64,000 bases of DNA from Archaeoglobus profundus DSM 5631. GTDB taxonomy: Archaea > Halobacteriota > Archaeoglobi > Archaeoglobales > Archaeoglobaceae. A model generated the notes under the pieces. That model was not told where the DNA came from, ran no database searches, and saw only the letters and a program-made list of their open reading frames with translations. The position numbers were made by a program, and so were the translations under genes. Positions within the stretch are counted from its first letter, which is position 1. Each line of letters starts with the position of its first letter. Positions 51,960-59,700 of the stretch are shown piece by piece. The stretch is taken from NCBI RefSeq assembly GCF_000025285.1, contig NC_013741.1:620001-684000 (forward strand), written 5' to 3'.

Positions 51960-52783
51960 GAAGGTTAATTTGCGGTTTGATCATCATCGTCAGCCTGACA
52001 ATGCTGTTAGGCTCAAGCGGGAATTTGAGGGAATTTTATGGAGGTAGAAATGTGATCGTAAACATATCTTGTAACAACAGCTCGTACGTTGCTTTCACTT
52101 GTCCAGAAATAACATTCCACTTACAAAACGGTGACAATACTGATGTTATTATGCTAACGAACAATATAGGGAAAGACGCCGACTTCTATCTATACTCCAC
52201 CAACAACATGCTAGTATTTTCAAATCCTATACACCTCGTAAATAGAGAGACGAAATGGATAAGTGCCACGTACAACGGTGGATACGGTGATCACATAATA
52301 CCGCTGAGAATACATGCAGAGTGGGACGGTGGTTCGGCAGATATCGATGCCTGTAACGTGCATGTAGTAAGCTATCCAGTTGAAATTAAGAAGGTGCTTT
52401 TGAGCGGAAGTTTGAATGTAAAAACACACACCTTGGAGTATTGGACATTCAGAATAACACTGAAGAATTACGGATGTGGAGATTACTTTACAGTTAAAGA
52501 CACAATTCCAGCGGAATTCAACGTTTCGAGTGTGAATCCTTCTAATGGTACGTATACAATATGTGAGCACAACTGTGGTAAGATGAGTTCGACAAAGTTG
52601 AATTGGTACGTTTACGTTGGAAGTGGAGAAGAGGAATACATGGATGTAACAGTCTACACTAGACTAAATCCGGCAGGAAAACAGGAATTTACGAGTCCCG
52701 GAGATTACAACTTAAACGATGGCGCTGAGATAGTTGGTTTGGGCATTAAGAGTGATAGCCTCGTTGTGCACGCCTACGACTGA
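51956..52783 (+). CDS. Secreted protein with DUF1102-like N-terminus and DUF11-like domain
   Basis: A 275-residue secreted protein. The signal peptide MRRLICGLIIIVSLTMLLGSS is followed by GNLREFYGGRNVIVNIS, which parallels NFRYYQADRTITVNIT of protein 2. This suggests the same processing and assembly type. The C-terminal half resembles a DUF11-type beta repeat (YFTVKDTIPAEFNVSSVNP, then MDVTVYTRLNP). There are many sequons and paired Cys. It overlaps the peptidase gene by ATGA. The larger size and added domain would suit an accessory, tip or adhesive component. Confidence 0.7.
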   Translation: MRRLICGLIIIVSLTMLLGSSGNLREFYGGRNVIVNISCNNSSYVAFTCPEITFHLQNGDNTDVIMLTNNIGKDADFYLYSTNNMLVFSNPIHLVNRETKWISATYNGGYGDHIIPLRIHAEWDGGSADIDACNVHVVSYPVEIKKVLLSGSLNVKTHTLEYWTFRITLKNYGCGDYFTVKDTIPAEFNVSSVNPSNGTYTICEHNCGKMSSTKLNWYVYVGSGEEEYMDVTVYTRLNPAGKQEFTSPGDYNLNDGAEIVGLGIKSDSLVVHAYD

Positions 52784-52791
52784 GGGAAAGA

Positions 52792-52799
52792 TATAAATA
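52792..52799 (+). promoter_or_regulatory. TATA box of the DUF5305-like gene
   Basis: TATAAATA preceded by GGGAAAGA (BRE-like) lies 46 nt before the ATG at 52845. The gene can thus be expressed apart from the upstream operon. Confidence 0.55.
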
Positions 52800-52844
52800 A
52801 GAAATGGGATAAGGGTATGAGGAACTACCTATCGTGGTGTTTAA

Positions 52845-53804
52845 ATGAAAAAACATGATTTGATTAAAAATGTCTTGGTTAAAAACAATGTCTTTATCCT
52901 ACTGCTTACATTTGTAGCGGTCTTCGGAATACTGACGGTGCTTGCATGGTCTACGCCTACAGAGGCAAAGTTCAGAGAAATCGTAAAAGTTTATGAGAGC
53001 AGGGGATCTCTTAAGCACGAAGCCCATCTTGTTAACAACACGCTTTACGGTGAAAGATTATCAAGTCGGTATTATCCCGAAAATCTTGTTGGAGACATAC
53101 ACTTAATTTACACCTTCTCATCCGATTATCAGGATGGAGAATACGAGTTTTCAGGAGATATCGTATACAAAACCAAGGTTGGAAATGACGAGTACGTCAT
53201 GTGGACTGACAGACTGTTCGACGAAAACGGAAAGTTGAACGGAGGAAGCTTCGAGGTTAAGAAGGTTTTGAATATATCGGAACTAAATGCGAGGATATCA
53301 TCTGTTTCTAGAGAATTAAGTATTAGGAGGCTCGATACGGACATTACGTTTACGTGTTTTGTAAAGCTTGGCAACAAGACGTTTAAACATGAAATTACCA
53401 TGATCAGAGATCCTACTGGTCTCATATACTTCAAGAATGTTGATAAAGATGAGAAGTCCCCTATATATGCTGACAGAACGGTTAAAAGCTCTTTGAACAT
53501 CCTTGGGCTTAAAATCGATACTGGACTTGCAAGAATGGCCTTTTCATTACCGTTGATAGTTCTAATCCCTCCCTTTGCTTATTCCTCCTACCTGAGGATA
53601 GTAAACAGACCTAAAAAGGTTAAAGGTCTAGATAAGTTTGTCGTAGATGGAGAAATAGCCAATATCAATGGATCGATCATACTTAAGAGCGAAGATGACC
53701 TAAAGAAAGTCTTTGAATTCGTTGATAAGCCAATAATAAAACATGGTAACGAATACATCATAGTCGATAACGGTATTGCGTACAGGTATCGTAAAGATCA
53801 GTAG
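52845..53804 (+). CDS. DUF5305-like membrane protein of the surface-protein cluster
   Basis: A 319-residue protein with an N-terminal TM (about residues 15-35), an extracellular beta-rich region of ~190 residues (DIHLIYTFSSDYQDGEYEFSG, YVMWTDRLFDENG) and a second TM near 232-250, ending in a short cytoplasmic domain. This topology and the FKVKVG-type strand pattern match DUF5305, which in archaea is regularly beside SipW-like signal peptidases and DUF1102 proteins. I infer an assembly or anchoring factor. It has its own TATA box. Confidence 0.72.
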   Translation: MKKHDLIKNVLVKNNVFILLLTFVAVFGILTVLAWSTPTEAKFREIVKVYESRGSLKHEAHLVNNTLYGERLSSRYYPENLVGDIHLIYTFSSDYQDGEYEFSGDIVYKTKVGNDEYVMWTDRLFDENGKLNGGSFEVKKVLNISELNARISSVSRELSIRRLDTDITFTCFVKLGNKTFKHEITMIRDPTGLIYFKNVDKDEKSPIYADRTVKSSLNILGLKIDTGLARMAFSLPLIVLIPPFAYSSYLRIVNRPKKVKGLDKFVVDGEIANINGSIILKSEDDLKKVFEFVDKPIIKHGNEYIIVDNGIAYRYRKDQ

Positions 53805-53815
53805 TCAAAATTGGC

Positions 53816-54068
53816 GGGGAGTGGCGGTAGTAAGCCCCCTTCTGTTTCTCGGCGGCATTGGTCTAAGCGGGCTAAGCCCTTGCACCGGCGGGGACGGCCG
53901 TTTCATCCCGCTTGGGTGACCTCAGCCTTTCGGCCTCCTTGCATTTCCCCAAGCGGGTATCGTTTCTGTGCCGTTGCCGTGCCTCTCGGCACACCCCCTT
54001 GCGGGGGTCCGCCTTTTAGCGGTGGGGGGACTTTCCTCCTTTCGGACAGCCGCCCACCGCCACTCCCC
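53816..54068 (-). ncRNA. rnpB: RNase P RNA (archaeal, probably type M)
   Basis: On the minus strand the RNA starts GGGGAGTGGCGG and ends with its complement CCGCCACTCCCC, the P1 helix. Conserved region I appears as GAGGAAAGTCC shortly after the start. ACAGAAACGATACC corresponds to conserved region IV, and GAAACAGAAGGGGGC to the 3' conserved part. The GC content far exceeds the surroundings. At about 253 nt it is short, in line with the reduced type M RNA known from Archaeoglobus and Methanococcus. It processes the 5' ends of tRNAs. Open frames across it on both strands are accidental. Confidence 0.93.
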
Positions 54069-54090
54069 AATATATGGTGTATCAAAGGTA

Positions 54091-54098
54091 GTATATTT
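54091..54098 (-). promoter_or_regulatory. TATA box of the RNase P RNA gene
   Basis: On the minus strand AAATATAC preceded by GGGAAAGG (BRE), centred about 26 nt upstream of the RNA's 5' end. Confidence 0.6.
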
Positions 54099-54107
54099 AC
54101 CTTTCCC

Positions 54108-55295
54108 TTACACGAACTTTACACCCTCAAACTCTATTGAAGGGGTGATTGTATTCTCTATTTGCCTGATATCCTTTCCAAAAGCCGTTATATTCTTCAG
54201 TAAGTCGTAAACGTTGCCGTAAATCATGGCCCTAACTGGCCTACCGTCTAGGAAAGCATTCATAGTTTCCAAGCTGAATTCTCCACTTACAGGATTTGAA
54301 GTGTGAGCCCCTATTAACGAGTGAACGTACACACCCTCCAACTCCTTTTCAACTTCATCGAACTCCAGTATCACGTTGGTGGGTGACGTTGTTGGATATA
54401 GATCATCACCCCTAAATCCGTTACCAGTAGGCTCAACTTTTGCAATTAAGGAATGTCTGAAGTCGGTTATGTACGATTTAAGCACACCCCCATCGAATAT
54501 TACCTTCTCTCTAACACCAACACCTTCATCGTCAAAAGGAGCTGTGCATAGACCGTATGATAGCGTACCATCGTCAATGACGCTCAGCCTACCCAAGTAG
54601 TTCTTACCAATCTCAGTCAAGGGGCTTCTGCCTTTAAGAACATTTTCGAGCGATATGGCAGGGTATAGCGTAAATTCCAAGAGCTGGTGGACAGCAATCG
54701 GAGAAAGCACGAGATTGTAAACACCCTCTATTTTCTCAGGATTTTTGGATTCAACTGCAAGCTCTGCTGACTTCCTACCGACAAATTCGAAATCTACTAG
54801 ACCTCTGCTTTCATCAATTTCAAAACCACTTGAGCCATCACAAACGCATTCGAGGTATGCCTGACAGTATGTCGATTTGTACTCTAAGTCGGCGCCAAAA
54901 GAGTTTTTAAGCTTAACAGTTTCGATCGAAAGCTCTATCATGCCGTTAGAAGGATTAACATCGTAGTTCAGTGCAGAATTAACCATAGAATCTACGAACT
55001 CCTTTATTTCATCGGGAGTAGCTCTCTCAATTTCTTTATCATATATCCCCTCAACACTCACGTACTCTCCTTCTGGAAACATCTCCAATTTCTCCTCCGA
55101 AATTTTAGCGATCTTTCTAGCTTTCTCAATGAGATCTTCCGTGAAGTAATTCGCAGTAACAAATCCTACTCTTCCGTTCTCTATTACCCTCACTCCAACT
55201 TTCCTATCTCTCCATTCCTCTAAGACCTTGAGCTTCCCCTTCTCAACCTTCGCACACCTTGAAATTCCTTCAATTTCGAAAATCTCCCACTCCAT
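54108..55295 (-). CDS. TldE/PmbA-family metalloprotease subunit
   Basis: A 395-residue protein of the TldD/TldE (PmbA) family. Motifs include RKVGVRVIENGRVGFVTAN, IELSIETVKLKNSFG, VYNLVLSPIAVHQLLEF and the C-terminal GAHTSNPVSGEFS. It lacks an HExxxH motif, so it is the non-catalytic TldE/PmbA partner. The TldD subunit with the zinc site is not seen in the window and would be expected elsewhere. The pair degrades unfolded peptides or matures modified peptides. It lies 4 nt downstream of the Agl23-like gene on the same strand. Confidence 0.9.
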   Translation of the reverse strand: MEWEIFEIEGISRCAKVEKGKLKVLEEWRDRKVGVRVIENGRVGFVTANYFTEDLIEKARKIAKISEEKLEMFPEGEYVSVEGIYDKEIERATPDEIKEFVDSMVNSALNYDVNPSNGMIELSIETVKLKNSFGADLEYKSTYCQAYLECVCDGSSGFEIDESRGLVDFEFVGRKSAELAVESKNPEKIEGVYNLVLSPIAVHQLLEFTLYPAISLENVLKGRSPLTEIGKNYLGRLSVIDDGTLSYGLCTAPFDDEGVGVREKVIFDGGVLKSYITDFRHSLIAKVEPTGNGFRGDDLYPTTSPTNVILEFDEVEKELEGVYVHSLIGAHTSNPVSGEFSLETMNAFLDGRPVRAMIYGNVYDLLKNITAFGKDIRQIENTITPSIEFEGVKFV

Positions 55296-55299
55296 ACGC

Positions 55300-56757
55300 T
55301 CACCTCACGTAATAAACCGTATGATTGAAGTAACAGACAGTTCCCATCGGTTTTCTAAATATTAAGAATTCCAAAACTTTTGCAGGGTTCAGGCTTTCGT
55401 AGCTGTACGATGTCCAACTTCTTAAGCAGAGTTCTCTCTTCTCCAAATACTTTATTTTGCTTTCAGCCTTCATTGCGTTGGTTTGATTCATTATTACCAC
55501 TTCGCAACCGTAAGATTCTATCATTCTCTCGAAGTTGTCGATGTTTGGGAAGTAGTACGTTTTAAAGTCTTTCAAGTAGCAAGGGAGAGGCCAATAGTCG
55601 CCGGGAGACATGAACACACAAACTTTTGAGACATTCATAGCCTTTAACTCCTCTCTAAACTCCTTAACCTCCATGCTCGTTGGTAGGTAGAGTGCGGGCT
55701 CCGCTGGATTTGTAGGATTTACTATGTTAAGGTGAATGCAGGAGTACAGTAGGAGTACAGTTGCTAGCACAATTAATACTATTCTCTCCCTCCTTTTCTT
55801 CATTTCAGCAAGACAAATTCCTGCAATAATGTATAGAGGCAGTTCCATGTGAACGACAAGCCAAGGAACCTTCTCCTGAACATACGAGTAGAATACCATG
55901 CTAGTAACGAACCAGTATATTAAGAATGCCCTAAAATCGTTCTTTTTCCTGTAAATCCAATTTGCAATAGCATAAACTCCGAGAACGAACACAGGAAGGT
56001 CGTAAAGCAATAATAGTGGAATGTAATACCACCAAGGCCCACCTATCCTTGCTATTTCATGCTGATACTTCCAGTACTCCAAAGCCCTAACAACTGGAAA
56101 CTCGCTGAAGTTTGTGAAAGGAGTTGTGTATGTGTAGAAGTTGGTATAGAGAGCGGAATACACCAGAAGAAAAACTCCGACAGCAACCACAACATCTCTA
56201 ATTTTAAACTTCTTTATGTCGAAAACAAAGTAAAGGAGTAGGAAAAGAGAAATTGGATAGAAATTTTCCTTAGAACATGCGAATAATGCTAAAGAAGCTG
56301 AAGCTAATGCAAGCTGGTACCACTTTCTCTCTCTAAGATAGCTAAAGATGAAGTAGACGAATGCAAGCGTAAAAAATAGAATTTGGCTCTCGTTTCTGAA
56401 AAATCTCGAGTAGTTAACAATTATCGGAGATATCGCAACCAGCAGAGCCGAATAATCCGCTCCTTTCCCTATGAACTTTTCAAATTTGAAGAGAAGCAGA
56501 ACCGTCAAAACTCCGAATATCGCCGGAATTAATCTATACGTAAACTCATTTTTACCTAAAACACTAACCACACCAGCCGTAAGGTAAAAGAGAAGGGGAC
56601 CGTGGAATGCGGGATCGTACTTGTACGTCCAGCTTAAGACATTGTCAACAAAGACGGTGTGAACACTCTCATCGAAGAAAAGGGGTGCTTTACCTAAATC
56701 GTAAAACCTCAGAAATACAGCCAAAATTACAATGGCAATCCTTATCCACTTTCGCAT
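55300..56757 (-). CDS. GT39-like membrane glycosyltransferase (Agl23/TIGR03663 type)
   Basis: A 485-residue membrane protein with about ten TM helices. The N-terminal loop has the acidic FDESVHTVFVDNVLSW motif typical of GT-C fold enzymes (Asp-Glu near residue 29), followed by DPAFHGPLLFYLTAG. FRNESQILFFTLAF and the C-terminal periplasmic-like segment complete it. The family is called flippase activity-associated Agl23 in haloarchaea and is linked with N-glycosylation. Here it may add a sugar to lipid-linked glycans that AglB transfers. The start is ATG 56757. Confidence 0.8.
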   Translation of the reverse strand: MRKWIRIAIVILAVFLRFYDLGKAPLFFDESVHTVFVDNVLSWTYKYDPAFHGPLLFYLTAGVVSVLGKNEFTYRLIPAIFGVLTVLLLFKFEKFIGKGADYSALLVAISPIIVNYSRFFRNESQILFFTLAFVYFIFSYLRERKWYQLALASASLALFACSKENFYPISLFLLLYFVFDIKKFKIRDVVVAVGVFLLVYSALYTNFYTYTTPFTNFSEFPVVRALEYWKYQHEIARIGGPWWYYIPLLLLYDLPVFVLGVYAIANWIYRKKNDFRAFLIYWFVTSMVFYSYVQEKVPWLVVHMELPLYIIAGICLAEMKKRRERIVLIVLATVLLLYSCIHLNIVNPTNPAEPALYLPTSMEVKEFREELKAMNVSKVCVFMSPGDYWPLPCYLKDFKTYYFPNIDNFERMIESYGCEVVIMNQTNAMKAESKIKYLEKRELCLRSWTSYSYESLNPAKVLEFLIFRKPMGTVCYFNHTVYYVR

Positions 56758-56786
56758 GCCGTGAGTAGTTCATCTGAAGAAATACT

Positions 56787-59700
56787 TTACTCGTAACCAG
56801 CAATCTTGTAGTAACCGTAACGCGGGCAGTACAGTTCTCCCTTCTGTTTGAGTTTTTCGAGAACTTCTATAGCCTTATCCTTAGGAACCTTCGAGTTCTC
56901 CGCCCTTTCAAGTATCTCCTCCTCTGGAGCGCCCCAAGGTGTCGAGCTTTCGAGCTCCTTCACTATGTTCTTAATAATGGCAATCCTATCCCTCTGAACA
57001 GCGGAAACTCCGCTTATTGCGTAATCTATATCCAGCTTGCCCGTTTCTGGATCGATTGCAATCTGCTTTATGCTCTCCTCAAATATCCTTATCGCTCTCT
57101 CCGCATCCTCAACAGTTGCAACGTTACTCAGCCTTATCTTGGCCGAAGCTTCGGTTAACCTTCTCAAAGCTTCAAGTTGTCTTGCGGTAATTGCGATAGC
57201 TCCTTGCTCCTTGCTTCTCATTCTCAGATCGATGTAGTAGTCGATTATCTTCTGCTCCGCCTCTGGTGTGAGAACTATATCCTTTATCTCATTCCTCGCA
57301 AAGAGTATGTACTTCTTGAAGAGTTCGGGATCAATCTTCGGCTTTTTGGATTCCGTATCGCTTGTAAGTATCGTCTTGGCTATTTCCTTGTCCCTAACTT
57401 CATCAGGCTCATCTAAAACGACGAATATTAGGTCGAATCTTGAAAGGAGTGGAGGATCGAGGTCTATCTGATCTACTATAGGTTCGTGCTTGTCGAACCT
57501 TCCCCTCTTCGGATTTGCACAAGCCAGTATCGAACATCTCGTGTTTAGTGTTGCGTTTATTCCCGCCTTAGCTACCGTAATCGTGTTATGTAAAATTAAA
57601 CCGTGTGATACGAAGAGGTGGTATGGTTCAACCGTTATGTCGTAGACCCACTTTGAATCTCTGTTTTCAATAATTTCCACTTTCCTAACTTTAAGAAATC
57701 TTATGTTTCCTTCAATGTATCCTTTGACTATCTCGACTTTCCTTTTTAAATCTTCGAGTCTCTCTTTTGCGAACTCTAAAAGCGGTGTGGGGTCTTTCTT
57801 CAGTCTGTACCTCAGTGTTGAGTATTTTACACCAAGTTTTTTCGCCACTTCGGTTAATCTTACAACCCTCTTGGCGGATTCGATCTTTTTATTGATGTTT
57901 TCCGAATTCAGTCCATCCTCGACAGCCTTTATAACCTCTTCGACAATCTTTAACCTGTCTTTTAAGGTTTTTCTGTGTGCGTTGAAATTTCTCGAAATGT
58001 TGTTTGTAAGGTAACCGTCATTTAATCTCAAAGCGTTTAAAACATCCCTTAGAATTTCAGTAATTTCCTTAGGTAAGATGTCTCTATCGTTTCTGCGATT
58101 CTTAGAGCGTTCAAGTATCTGTAGTATTCTGCAATATCTCGGATCGTCCTTAACAATCTCAGAAAATTTCAAAATGCTGTCGTAACCTGAGATGACTACC
58201 TTGTAACATCCTTTCCATTCGTAGATATAAGAGTTTATACCTATCGAAAGTAGAAGATCGTGAAGGTCTTCAGCCATCGCCTTGGATGTCGTTGTCAATC
58301 CAACCCTGTATTTGTCAACGAAACCGTCACCCTTAAAGAAACCATTTATAAACGCTTCCTTGATGTCCTTACTTCCACCCATCACAACGTAAGGTATCCT
58401 TTTCTCTTTGGCTTTGGCAAATATCTCTGGACAGAGATTTCTAAGTCTGTTGTAGAAGTTCTTTGAGTTTATCCTAACTATTGACAAAGGTAACTTGCAG
58501 TTAGTGTAATTTTTCGTTTCTTTGAATTTCAAATTGAGTTTACCAGCAATTCTTTTGAATTCCTCTACATAATTCTTGCAAGTGTTTGTAAACCCAACTT
58601 CGTAAACTTTGTCATACGTGTAGCCGTCGGAAAGGATGTATCCTAAGAGCTTCGCCAAATCCTTGGATATTACGTTCTTAGTCAGAGTTTCATACCACCT
58701 TATTGCCGGGACTAAACAACCCTCCTTAACTTTTTCAGCGGGAACTTCAACTATATTCCCATCTTTCCAAACGAGCACGGGATGCTCGGGTGTTACGGTT
58801 ACGCTCCTACCGTTACTAAACGTTATCCTCACAAACTTCTTCGGTGCTATGTGTCTACTCACCCTGTCCGCTTTAGTTATTACGATTTTCTTAGTGTTCA
58901 AATCGTATCCTAAGACGAAAACGTCATCAACTGGCAAAATTTCGGTGTCCTTTCCTACAATAACTTTATCTCTGTTCGATTCTATTAGACTGTCCACAAA
59001 CTCTCCTATCCTTACCTTTCTTCCATCCGCAAGCAATATTTCGGTATCCTTGTGATAACTCTGTTGCTCGAGGCTTTCGAGCATATACCTCCTGTCCTTT
59101 TTGTCCATCTTCTCCACTTCATCGATTAAAGCTATACCCCTATCTGCCAAAACCAAAGCTCCAGCTTCGAGGGTCCATCTTCCATCATCTGCCTTAACTG
59201 CCGTGACCGTATTGTGAACGACTATACCGTTGGCTATGAAACTGTGCGTATTCTCAACAGTTAAATCGTAAACGAAGTCAAATGGAGAATTTATTATCTC
59301 TAAATTCTTTATCTTCTCCCATAAAACATCCGAATTTGCTAAGAATTCGAGTAACCTTATCCTTTCATCTCCGTTGCATGAATTTTTCAGTATTTCAACG
59401 ATCTCCCTCAACTTATATCTCGAAACGTTTTTTCTCTTCGAATTGAACCCTCTAATGTTGATTCCATACTTCTTTATGATCTCATCTATAACTTTTCCCA
59501 CTCCTGGAATTACATCCAAGTTCGGGTTTGATTTCTTGTATCTCCTCAGCTCTAAAAGTTTCTGCAACTTCCTATTTTTCTCAGGATTTTCGAATCCGAT
59601 GTATTTTGCAAACTTTTCAATATTTTCACCGTAAATTATCAAGGAATACCTATCGTGTCTACTAACGACATCTTTTCCGTTAATTACATTGGTTTTACCT

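Noticed and set aside
52822-52862. Short upstream frame MRNYLSWCLNEKT before the DUF5305-like gene
   Set aside because: Only 13 codons and without a ribosome-binding site; it lies around the inferred transcription start.
53811-54140. Open frame of ~109 codons on the plus strand and shorter frames on the minus strand
   Set aside because: They lie in the GC-rich RNase P RNA gene; its P1 helix and conserved regions explain the sequence, and the translations are low-complexity Pro/Arg/Gly.
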